A program made the position numbers and the translations under genes. The notes beneath the pieces were generated by a model. The model saw only the letters and a list, made by a program, of their open reading frames with translations, ran no database searches and had not been told where the DNA came from. From Mesorhizobium sp. AR07 (lineage in GTDB: Bacteria; Pseudomonadota; Alphaproteobacteria; Rhizobiales; Rhizobiaceae): a stretch of DNA of 64,000 nucleotides. The stretch is from positions 6,504,501-6,568,500 of the forward strand of contig NZ_CP080525.1 in NCBI RefSeq assembly GCF_024746815.1, given 5' to 3'. Position 1 is the first letter of the stretch, and each line of letters starts with the position of its first letter. Positions 20,691-28,605 of the stretch are shown here, one piece after another.

Positions 20691-22302
20691 CAAGAACGGT
20701 TGGTGGCGGGGCTGCGTTATCTATCAGATCTATCCGCGCTCCTTCCAGGATACGACCGGCGACGGCAGCGGCGATCTGCGCGGCATCACCAACCGTCTGG
20801 AGCATGTCGCCTCCCTTGGCGTCGACGCCATCTGGCTGTCGCCCTTCTTCAAGTCGCCGATGGCCGACATGGGTTACGACGTGTCCGACTATCAGGACGT
20901 CGATCCGATGTTCGGCACCATCGCGGACTTTGACGCACTGGTGACCGAGGCGCACCGTCTTGGCCTGAAGATCATCATCGACCAGGTGCTCTCGCATTCA
21001 TCCGACAAGCACGACTGGTTCGTCGAAAGCCGCGCCAGCCGCGACAACCCCAAGGCCGACTGGTATGTCTGGGCCGATACGAAGCCCGATGGCGGCGCGC
21101 CCAACAACTGGCTGTCCGTCTTCGGCGGCCCGGCATGGGAGTGGGATTCGACCCGCCGGCAGTACTACATGCACAATTTCCTCGCCTCTCAGCCGGATTT
21201 GAATTTCCACAATGCGGAGGTTCAGGACGCGCTTCTCGAAACGGTGCGGTTCTGGCTGGAGCGCGGCGTCGACGGTTTCCGGCTCGATACGGTCAACTAC
21301 TATGTCCATGACCGCTGGCTGCGCAGCAATCCACCCTTGGCCTCAAGCGTCGCCGGCACCAATTGCGAGACCAACACCTACCTCTACCAGGAGCATCTGT
21401 TCGACAAGACGCAGCCGGAGAACCTGGTGTTCCTCAGGCGCTTCAGGGCACTGCTCGACGAATATGAGGACCGCGCGGCTGTCGGCGAGATCGGCGACGA
21501 GGGCCGCTCGCTGCAGACGCTCGCCGCCTACACCTCCGGCGGCGACAGGCTCCATATGTGCTACACGTTCGATCTGCTTGGCCCACAATTCTCGGCGGCG
21601 CATGTGCGCGGCTGCGTCGAAGCCTTCGAGGCGGCCGTCTCCGACGGCTGGGTCTGCTGGGCATTCTCCAACCATGACGTGGTGCGCCATGTCAGCCGCT
21701 GGACAAGGCCGGGCGGCGATCCCGACGCGGTCGCAAGATTCTCGATCATGCTGCTCTCCTGCCTGCGCGGATCGATCTGTCTCTACGAGGGCGAGGAACT
21801 CGGCCTGGAGGAGGCGGAACTCGCGTACGAGGATCTGCGCGATCCCGTTGGCATCCGCTTCTGGCCGGGTGTGAAGGGCAGGGATGGTTGTCGCACGCCG
21901 ATGGTCTGGGAGGCCGGCGCCGACAATGCGGGTTTCTCGGCGGGCAGGCCGTGGCTGCCGATACCGGCCAGCCATCGCGCCCGCGCCGTCGACGTCCAGA
22001 ACGCCGACACGGCTTCGGTGCTGGCGTCCTATCGGGCCACGCTCGCGTTGCGCAAAGTGCACCCGGCGCTGGTCGCCGGCTCGATCCGGTTTCTCGATGC
22101 AGAGGGCGAAATTCTCGCCTTCATCCGCGAAGGCGGCGATGAAAGACTGCTCTGTATCTTCAATTTCGCGGGAGAGCCGGCGAATTGGCCGTTGCCGGAG
22201 GATATCGGAGTGGTCGCAAGGCTTGAAGGTGATGCCGTGGTCATCGATGAGACCGGGCTTTCGCTGCCCGCGCTTGGGTGCTTCCTCGGCCGGCTCGACT
22301 GA
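20677..22302 (+). CDS. aglA: Alpha-glucosidase, GH13 (AglA-like)
   Basis: 541-residue GH13 oligosaccharide hydrolase. Conserved regions: GDLRGITNRLEHVASLGVDAIWL, nucleophile D204 (VDGFRLDTVN), acid/base E271 (AVGEIGDEG), third acidic residue D334 (FSNHDVVRH). No signal peptide, so cytoplasmic. It resembles rhizobial AglA, which splits alpha-1,4 disaccharides such as maltose, trehalulose and sucrose-type sugars. As the last gene of the glycogen cluster, overlapping glgX, it could finish hydrolysis of the malto-oligosaccharides released by GlgX. Trehalose synthase-type activity is less likely because the C-terminal sequence is short. Confidence 0.88.
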   Translation: MAAGDKNGWWRGCVIYQIYPRSFQDTTGDGSGDLRGITNRLEHVASLGVDAIWLSPFFKSPMADMGYDVSDYQDVDPMFGTIADFDALVTEAHRLGLKIIIDQVLSHSSDKHDWFVESRASRDNPKADWYVWADTKPDGGAPNNWLSVFGGPAWEWDSTRRQYYMHNFLASQPDLNFHNAEVQDALLETVRFWLERGVDGFRLDTVNYYVHDRWLRSNPPLASSVAGTNCETNTYLYQEHLFDKTQPENLVFLRRFRALLDEYEDRAAVGEIGDEGRSLQTLAAYTSGGDRLHMCYTFDLLGPQFSAAHVRGCVEAFEAAVSDGWVCWAFSNHDVVRHVSRWTRPGGDPDAVARFSIMLLSCLRGSICLYEGEELGLEEAELAYEDLRDPVGIRFWPGVKGRDGCRTPMVWEAGADNAGFSAGRPWLPIPASHRARAVDVQNADTASVLASYRATLALRKVHPALVAGSIRFLDAEGEILAFIREGGDERLLCIFNFAGEPANWPLPEDIGVVARLEGDAVVIDETGLSLPALGCFLGRLD

Positions 22303-22320
22303 TTCGGCGTGTTGGTCGCC

Positions 22321-24075
22321 TTACTGGACAAGCACGGAACGCCCACATGTCGCCCCGGTGACCCGGACATCGGCTTCGCCGACGCGCACGCCAAGGGTTC
22401 CGAGCAGATCGGTAAGCAACGAGTCGACCGGAGCCGCCACACCGTTCAGGAGCGCCACCACCGGAGGCTTCACGAACCCGAGAAGGGTGTTCAGATTCAA
22501 CGGCAGACCCAGCAAATTCGCCGTCAGTGACAGATTGCTGACCAGTGACGTGGTCAAGGATTGTGTCAGGTTTTGTGTGTAAGCGGTCTTTATCGTCTTG
22601 GCGTCGATCTCCGCCTTGTTGAAAGTCAAAGTGGTCGCCGTGTTGTTGGCCATCTCAAACGCCGCTGAGCCCACCACGGACAGCAAGGGGATAATCAGAA
22701 GACTCACGCCCGCGATTTCGGTGTTGGAGAACGTCTCCTCCTTGGTGAAATCGGCAAAGCCGGCGCTGCTGCTGTCGCCGAGATGCCCTTCGACGATACC
22801 GGGACGTGTGGCGATGCTGACCTTGATGCTGTCAGGGCCTGTCGGACAACTTATGTCGGTAAGCTTGGCCTCGGCGTAGGCGACTTCCAGATGCAGCGGC
22901 AGGCTGACCGACAACAGCGTAATGCCGCCTCCGATGCCGGTGTTGCCGGCGCCGATCTTGGTCACCAGCTTGATGCGGGTCTGGGCCGTCCGCACAATGG
23001 TGCCGACCTCGTCGACTGCCAGCCAAGGGGAGGACTGCGGCGGTTCGCCCACGGCGATGGCGAGCGTGGTCGACAGCGCCCCCGGAATGGTGACGCCGAC
23101 ATTGAGGTCGATCTGCTTCGAACCGTTTGCGAGCCCGGCGGCGGTCGTCAGCATCCCCAAGGCGTTTGCGTCAACGCCAAGGCCGGCCGGCTTTTGCCCG
23201 AGGCCCAGACTGCCGACCGAGCCGAGATCGATCAGATGGCTGAGCGGGATCTTGACCGTGCTGGTCGCCTTGGAGGCGATTGTCTGCAGGGCGACCTTGG
23301 CCGTATTGCCAAGTCCGGGCACGTTGGCCATGGCGGTGGCGATCTGGCCGATGGTTGCCTTCGATGCCAGCACATCCGAATAGGACACGCCGGTCAGGTT
23401 CAACTGTGTGGCAAGGCCGTCCACGAAGGAAAGCACGCTCACATCCGCGGAGACGAGCGAGTTGTAGTCCATGACGCTGAGCGAGATGTTGCCGCCGATG
23501 AGCCCGCTGAGAAGCGCGTTGAGGATGCCGCCATTGAGGCTGAGCAGCCTCGACCCGACCGAGAACGTCGCCTGCGGCGTCATGCTGGCGGTAGCCTGGG
23601 TGCCGATGACGGGAGTGGGGATCAGCGAACTCGCGAAATAGCGGGCAGGGATTTTCTTCAGGGTGACGCGGACGGCATTGTAGGGTGTGACGCCGGCCTG
23701 GAAGCGTTGGGTGACATCGGTGGTTGATGCTGCGTATCGCCCCGGCGTGACCGACACGACGGTTTTCCCGACGGCCGGCGCGATCGTCTGTCCCGAGCCT
23801 TGAACGACGACATTTGGCATGCCGTTGTCGGTGAGCGTGGTCACGACAGCGGTCTGGACGTTGGTGATGTTCGAGGCAGCGGTGATCGCCGCCAGGTCCA
23901 CCATTGCCTGCGCTTCGCGGCGCTCGGTGTAGATCGAGGCTTCGTCGATGGCCACTGCGGCCAGCGCCAGTGCGACCGGCGCGCTCAATGCCACCATGAC
24001 GGTGAAATTCGCCCGTCTGTCGCCCAACATCAATCGGGCAAGCCGGCCGATCTCATTGGACACATGCAGCAGCAT
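22321..24075 (-). CDS. TadG-like pilus-assembly/secreted protein
   Basis: 584 residues. A short N-terminal cytoplasmic stretch precedes one membrane segment (about residues 27-47, VMVALSAPVALALAAVAIDEA). The run of small residues that follows, YTERREAQAMVDLAAITAA, is typical of TadG proteins that cap Flp/Tad pili. The remainder is a long extracytoplasmic region rich in Ser, Thr, Val, Leu and Gly, with little charge. ATG at 24073-24075 abuts the stop of the TadE-like gene, so the two are coupled. No other tad/cpa genes (pilin, secretin, ATPase) are in the window, so this is an orphan pair or belongs to a distant locus. Confidence 0.75.
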   Translation of the reverse strand: MLLHVSNEIGRLARLMLGDRRANFTVMVALSAPVALALAAVAIDEASIYTERREAQAMVDLAAITAASNITNVQTAVVTTLTDNGMPNVVVQGSGQTIAPAVGKTVVSVTPGRYAASTTDVTQRFQAGVTPYNAVRVTLKKIPARYFASSLIPTPVIGTQATASMTPQATFSVGSRLLSLNGGILNALLSGLIGGNISLSVMDYNSLVSADVSVLSFVDGLATQLNLTGVSYSDVLASKATIGQIATAMANVPGLGNTAKVALQTIASKATSTVKIPLSHLIDLGSVGSLGLGQKPAGLGVDANALGMLTTAAGLANGSKQIDLNVGVTIPGALSTTLAIAVGEPPQSSPWLAVDEVGTIVRTAQTRIKLVTKIGAGNTGIGGGITLLSVSLPLHLEVAYAEAKLTDISCPTGPDSIKVSIATRPGIVEGHLGDSSSAGFADFTKEETFSNTEIAGVSLLIIPLLSVVGSAAFEMANNTATTLTFNKAEIDAKTIKTAYTQNLTQSLTTSLVSNLSLTANLLGLPLNLNTLLGFVKPPVVALLNGVAAPVDSLLTDLLGTLGVRVGEADVRVTGATCGRSVLVQ

Positions 24076-24534
24076 TCAGATGCCCCCGACCCTGATCGTT
24101 GACTGGCGCGTGATCGTGGTGGCGGGCATGGCGACGCCCGGAAAGAGGCTCCAGATCGGCAGGTTGCGGGCGTCGTATTGGATCGACACCACGAACTGGC
24201 TTCCATCGGCCGCGCTGTCGTTGGCCTGGTAGGTCAACTTGCTGGCATCCACGAAGGGGTATCCGCCTGCATTGTTGGTGACAAAAGCGGCCACGAGGGT
24301 CTGCCGCTCGGTCTGGTTCAACCCGGCGATGGCCGTCCGGGCAGCGTCGGCCGCGATCTGTTGGATCGAGTTGGCGGCCCCGAAATATATGCCGTATGCA
24401 ACCATTCCGAGCAGCAGAAGGATGAAGATCGGCGACAATAGCGCGAATTCAACAGCCGAAGTTCCCGAAGTGTTTGTTCGGAATCGGCGCCCTTGGACCC
24501 TGAGAATGAGGTTCCGAACCATGATGCCGAGCAT
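24076..24534 (-). CDS. TadE-like protein
   Basis: Small pseudopilin-like protein with the TadE domain: a basic N-terminus, then SGTSAVEFALLSPIFILLLL with the conserved Glu at position five of the processed form, one membrane helix, and a periplasmic tail of about 110 residues. The start is unsure: ATG at 24534, 24522 or 24579 are all possible, and a TTG at 24591 is unlikely; none has a clear Shine-Dalgarno. The stop abuts the TadG-like ATG. TadE and TadG together support Tad pilus assembly in other bacteria; here the function is inferred only. Confidence 0.75.
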   Translation of the reverse strand: MLGIMVRNLILRVQGRRFRTNTSGTSAVEFALLSPIFILLLLGMVAYGIYFGAANSIQQIAADAARTAIAGLNQTERQTLVAAFVTNNAGGYPFVDASKLTYQANDSAADGSQFVVSIQYDARNLPIWSLFPGVAMPATTITRQSTIRVGGI

Positions 24535-24637
24535 GCCAAAGTTCGCATGCAAAAAGCGAAAACTCTGGGTGCAACCCATGGGTGTGTACAATTGAAAAGT
24601 CGTTCTAATTTAGCAGTTGCTTCTTTGGCCGCTGATT

Positions 24638-24654
24638 ATTGACTTAAGGTCAAT
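24638..24654. promoter_or_regulatory. Inverted repeat upstream of oppA (candidate operator)
   Basis: ATTGAC at 24638-24643 and GTCAAT at 24649-24654 are exact reverse complements around a 5-nt centre (TTAAG). The flanks CTGAT (24632-24636) and ATCAG (24653-24657) extend the symmetry imperfectly. It lies in the spacer between the TadE-like gene and oppA and could serve either gene. No regulator gene is adjacent. Confidence 0.45.
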
Positions 24655-24806
24655 CAGTACTCGGTTGAAAAGAGCTTTCCTCCTGTCTAGTCTCCTGCCA
24701 CCAGCCGCCGGAGGGAACCGGCGACGCGCTCAAAGGGGCCAGATATCGGCCTCGGGGCGTCAACACGTAAAGGCGCGCCGACGGCAGCGCCGACAGGGAG
24801 AACTTC

Positions 24807-26399
24807 ATGCTGAAAAACATGCTGAAGGCGACGGTGTTCGCCACCACCATGACGCTGGCCGCCGGCACGTTCTACACGCCGGCTTTCGCCGAGACCGTGT
24901 ACAATCGTGGCACCGCCGCCGAATCGGAATCGGTCGATCCGCACAAGACCTCGACGGTTTACGAAGCCAATGTCTTGCGCGACCTGTTCCAGGGCCTGGT
25001 CATGCAAGACGAGAAGGCGAACCTCATTCCGGGCGCTGCCGAAAGCTGGACGGTTTCGGATGACGGCACCGTCTACACGTTCAAGCTGCGCAAGGACGGC
25101 CAGTGGTCGGATGGCAGCCCCGTGACGGCGGATGACTTCGTCTACGCTTTCCACCGGCTGGAAGATCCGGCAACCGGCGCCGAGTACGCCTCCATGCTGT
25201 ATCCCGTGAAGAACGCCGAGGAAGTCAACACCAAGAAGGGCAAGCCGGAGGATATGGGCGTCAAGGCGATTGACGCAAATACTCTGGAAGTCACGCTCAA
25301 GGCGCCGACGCCTTATTTTCTGGAGATGCTGACCCACCAGGCGACCTATCCGGTCAGCAAGGCATCCATTGAAAAGCTTGGCGCCGAATGGATCAAGCCG
25401 GGCAAACTGGCGTCCAACGGCGCCTATACGCTCGCCGAGTGGGTTCCCAACGACCACATGAAACTGGTCAAGAATCCGAAATTCTGGGACGCCGCGAGCG
25501 TCAAGTTCGACGTGGTCAACTACATTCCGACCGAGGATCGTTCATCGGCGATGAAGCGCTTCGAGGCCGGCGAACTCGACAGCTACGACGATCTCCCGAC
25601 AGAACAGCTCGCCGACCTCAAGACGAAGTTTGGCGACCAGATCCGCGTCGGGCCGTATCTCGGCACCTACTACTTTGCGATCAAGACCGACAAGGCGCCT
25701 TGGGACAATGTCGAGTTGCGCAACGCCATCTCGATGGCGATCGACCGCGATTTCATCGCCGAAAAGGTCTGGCAGAACTCGATGCTGCCCGGCTATTCGA
25801 TGGTGCCTCCCGGCATCGAGGGCTACACGCCGGCAATGGCCAAATATGCCGACATGCCGCAGATTGACCGCGAGGATGCAGCCAAGAAGATCCTTGAGAA
25901 ACTCGGCTATACGCCCGAGCATCCCTTGAAGATGGAGATCCGCTACAACACCTCGGAAAACCACAAGAACACCGCCGTGGCCATCCAGGAGCAGTTGAAG
26001 CCGCTCGGCGTCAACGTCACGCTGCTCAACACCGACACCAAGACCCACTACTCCTTCCTCCAGCAGAAGGGCGACTATGACGTGGCGCGTGCCGCCTGGA
26101 TCGCCGACTACAAGGATCCGGAGACCTTCCTTGGTATCTCGCGCGGGGCCAGCGGCAACAACTATTCGAGCTACAACAGCCCGCAATACGAAGCGGCCAT
26201 GGACAAGGCCGCCGCCGCCGGCGGCAAGCCCGAAGAGCGCATGAAGGAACTCGCTGTAGCCGAGCGCATCCTCGTCGACGATGTCGGCGAGATACCGCTT
26301 CTCTACTACAGCTACCACGATATCGTTTCCTCGAAGCTGCATGGCTTCGTCAACAACGTGATGGACGTGCATCCGTCGCGCTTCATCAGCAAGGACTGA
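24807..26399 (+). CDS. oppA: Oligopeptide ABC transporter periplasmic binding protein (OppA-like)
   Basis: 530-residue SBP_bac_5 family protein with a signal peptide of about 28 residues (cleavage near AFAETVYN). Mature-domain hallmarks are present: the early ESVDPHKTSTVYEANVLRDLFQGL and WSDGSPVTADDFVYAFHR. It captures peptides in the periplasm for the permease encoded downstream. AGGGAGAA precedes ATG 24807. It is followed after 10 bp by a strong hairpin (26410-26441), then oppB, oppC and a fused ATPase gene on the same strand. Confidence 0.92.
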   Translation: MLKNMLKATVFATTMTLAAGTFYTPAFAETVYNRGTAAESESVDPHKTSTVYEANVLRDLFQGLVMQDEKANLIPGAAESWTVSDDGTVYTFKLRKDGQWSDGSPVTADDFVYAFHRLEDPATGAEYASMLYPVKNAEEVNTKKGKPEDMGVKAIDANTLEVTLKAPTPYFLEMLTHQATYPVSKASIEKLGAEWIKPGKLASNGAYTLAEWVPNDHMKLVKNPKFWDAASVKFDVVNYIPTEDRSSAMKRFEAGELDSYDDLPTEQLADLKTKFGDQIRVGPYLGTYYFAIKTDKAPWDNVELRNAISMAIDRDFIAEKVWQNSMLPGYSMVPPGIEGYTPAMAKYADMPQIDREDAAKKILEKLGYTPEHPLKMEIRYNTSENHKNTAVAIQEQLKPLGVNVTLLNTDTKTHYSFLQQKGDYDVARAAWIADYKDPETFLGISRGASGNNYSSYNSPQYEAAMDKAAAAGGKPEERMKELAVAERILVDDVGEIPLLYYSYHDIVSSKLHGFVNNVMDVHPSRFISKD

Positions 26400-26409
26400 T
26401 CCGCTGGCC

Positions 26410-26441
26410 GCGCCGCCGCGCACCTGAATGCGCGGCGGCGC
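26410..26441 (+). repeat. 13-bp perfect stem-loop between oppA and oppB
   Basis: GCGCCGCCGCGCA (26410-26422) pairs fully with TGCGCGGCGGCGC (26429-26441) around a 6-nt loop. It starts 10 bases after the oppA stop. The T-run of a terminator is missing. It may protect the oppA message or partly attenuate oppB. Mosaic-like sequence (CCGATTTTCGG at about 26475-26485, and CTAGAGCGCAATCG at about 26511) follows in the same spacer. Confidence 0.75.
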
Positions 26442-26565
26442 TGGTTTGCCATCGCATCGGCCCGGGAACCGGAACCGATTTTCGGCAATGTCGGTGCGAA
26501 GATTTGAAGGCTAGAGCGCAATCGTCCAGCTGGACGCGCGCGGCTCTGGATCAAGCGGGGCGCCG

Positions 26566-27489
26566 ATGCTGCGATATGTACTAAGGCGGCTTCTGACCGC
26601 CATCCCGACGCTGTTCGTCATCGTGACGATGGCGTTCTTCCTGATGCGCGTCGCGCCAGGCGGCCCATTCAACCAGGAGCGGGGGCTGAGCCCGGAGATC
26701 AAGGCCAATCTCGAAGCGCAGTTCGGCTTGGGCGACCCGCTTTGGCTGCAATATGTCCACTATCTCGGCAATCTGTTACGCGGCAATTTCGGTCCAAGCT
26801 ACAACATGCCGGATTTCACCGTCACCGAACTGTTCGCCAAGGGCCTGCCCATTTCAGTCCAACTCGGCGCCTCGGCGCTGATCCTGGCGCTGCTGCTCGG
26901 CTCCGTGCTCGGCACCATAGCTGCGCTCAATCAGAACAAGCTTGGCGATTATGCGGTGATTGCGCTGGCGACCGCCGGCAGCACCATCCCGACCTTCGTC
27001 ATCGCCCCGCTGATCCAGCTTCTGTTCGGGCTGACATGGAAACTCTTGCCGGTCGGTGGCTGGGGCGATGGCGCGTTCCTCAACAAGGTCGGCCCGGTGC
27101 TGACGCTGGCCTTGCCGCAGATCGCCATCGTCGCACGCCTGATGCGTGGCTCGATGATCGAATCGCTGCGCTCTCATCATATCCGCACCGCCCGTGCGCT
27201 CGGCCTCTCCGACTGGTCGGTGGTGGTCAAGCACGCATTGCGCGGCGCCATCCTGCCGATCGTCTCCTTCACCGGCCCGGCCGCCGCGGCCCTTTTGACC
27301 GGCTCGGTCATCGTCGAGACGATCTTCTCCATTCCGGGCGTCGGCCGCTATTTCGTCGACGCCGCGCTCAACCGCGACTACACGCTGGTGATGGGAACGG
27401 TGGTGGTCATCGCCATCTTCACCATCGTCTTCAACCTGATCGTCGACGTCATGTACGCGGTCGTCGACCCGAGGGTGCGCTATGACTGA
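26566..27489 (+). CDS. oppB: Oligopeptide ABC transporter permease OppB
   Basis: 307-residue inner-membrane permease (BPD_transp_1). It has the typical N-terminal block MLRYVLRRLLTAIPTLFVIV, about six membrane helices, and the ATPase-contact loop at HHIRTARALGLSDWSVVVKHALRGAILP. Family proteins pair with OppC to form the peptide channel. Its last bases overlap the oppC start by 8 bp, so translation is coupled. The 166-bp spacer before it holds a hairpin. Confidence 0.93.
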   Translation: MLRYVLRRLLTAIPTLFVIVTMAFFLMRVAPGGPFNQERGLSPEIKANLEAQFGLGDPLWLQYVHYLGNLLRGNFGPSYNMPDFTVTELFAKGLPISVQLGASALILALLLGSVLGTIAALNQNKLGDYAVIALATAGSTIPTFVIAPLIQLLFGLTWKLLPVGGWGDGAFLNKVGPVLTLALPQIAIVARLMRGSMIESLRSHHIRTARALGLSDWSVVVKHALRGAILPIVSFTGPAAAALLTGSVIVETIFSIPGVGRYFVDAALNRDYTLVMGTVVVIAIFTIVFNLIVDVMYAVVDPRVRYD

Positions 27490-28603
27490 CATCGCAGCCA
27501 CAGCTCCCGCCATCGTCGGCCGCTCTCTGTGGGGTGATGCCTGGGCACGCCTCAAGGCCAATCGCGCCGCCATGTTCAGCCTCTACTACCTTGCCGCGAT
27601 TGCGGTCATCAGCGTGTTCGGGCCCTGGTTCGTGCCGCATCAATACACGACCATCTATGCCGACTATGTGCGCATGCCGCCAAGCCTTTCGGCCTACCCG
27701 AAGCCCGACATGATCGAGACGACGCTGACCGAGGCGATCAAGCGCATGCGGGTCGACATCAAGGAATGGCGCCAGGAAGGCAACAAGATCTTCGTTACCG
27801 TCAAGTCGACCAAGCCGATCGACGACCGCAACATCCGCTATCTCGACCGTTCCGACGCCTTTGACGACACCAAGATCGAAAGCAAGTCGCCCGACGGCCT
27901 CGAAGTGACGATGAGCGCGTCGGTCAAGCAGCAGTATTTCCTGTTCGGCACCGACAACACCGGCCGCGATCTTCTCTCGCGCACGCTGATGGCCGGGCGC
28001 ATCTCATTGGCCATCGGCCTGCTCGCCGGCGTCGTGGCGGTGGTCATCGGTGTGGTCTATGGCGCCGCGGCCGGCTTTTCCGGCGGCAAGATCGACGAGG
28101 TGATGATGCGCATCGTCGACGTGCTCTATTCCTTGCCCTTCATCTTCTTCGTCATCATGCTGGTGGTGTTCTTCGGCCGCAACTTCGTGCTGATGTTCCT
28201 GGCCGTCGGCGCGGTGCTGTGGCTCGACATGGCCCGCATCGTGCGCGGCCAGGCGCTGTCGATCCGCCGCCAGGAATATGTCCAGGCGGCCGAGGCGATG
28301 GGCGTCGGCCAGCGTGGCATCCTGCTGCGCCACGTCATTCCCAACCTGCTCGGCCCGGTGGTCATCTACATGACGCTGCTGGTGCCGCAGGTCATCATCC
28401 TGGAGAGTTTCCTGTCGTTCCTCGGTCTTGGCGTGCAGGAACCGATGACCAGCTGGGGTGTGCTGATCTCGGTCGGAGCCAAGAACATCGGCACCGCCAA
28501 CTGGCTGCTCCTGTTTCCCGCCTTCTTCCTCGTCTCGACGCTGTTCGCCCTGAATTTCGTCGGCGACGGACTGCGCGACGCGCTCGACCCAAGGGATCGA
28601 TAA
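27482..28603 (+). CDS. oppC: Oligopeptide ABC transporter permease OppC
   Basis: 373 residues, longer than a 290-310-residue OppC. The extra length is a periplasmic insert of about 100 residues between the first helix (AMFSLYYLAAIAVISVFGPW) and the conserved LFGTDNTGRDLLSRTLMAGRISL block, carrying charged sequence such as IKRMRVDIKEWRQEG. The later helices and the EAA-type loop (RQEYVQAAEAMGVGQRGILLRHVIPN) are normal. It overlaps oppB by 8 bp and ends 2 bp before the ATPase gene. Confidence 0.92.
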   Translation: MTDIAATAPAIVGRSLWGDAWARLKANRAAMFSLYYLAAIAVISVFGPWFVPHQYTTIYADYVRMPPSLSAYPKPDMIETTLTEAIKRMRVDIKEWRQEGNKIFVTVKSTKPIDDRNIRYLDRSDAFDDTKIESKSPDGLEVTMSASVKQQYFLFGTDNTGRDLLSRTLMAGRISLAIGLLAGVVAVVIGVVYGAAAGFSGGKIDEVMMRIVDVLYSLPFIFFVIMLVVFFGRNFVLMFLAVGAVLWLDMARIVRGQALSIRRQEYVQAAEAMGVGQRGILLRHVIPNLLGPVVIYMTLLVPQVIILESFLSFLGLGVQEPMTSWGVLISVGAKNIGTANWLLLFPAFFLVSTLFALNFVGDGLRDALDPRDR

Positions 28604-28605
28604 AG

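Noticed and set aside
24076..24591. Longer TadE-like protein from TTG 24591
   Set aside because: TTG without Shine-Dalgarno, and the extra residues have no counterpart in TadE proteins; internal ATGs are more likely.
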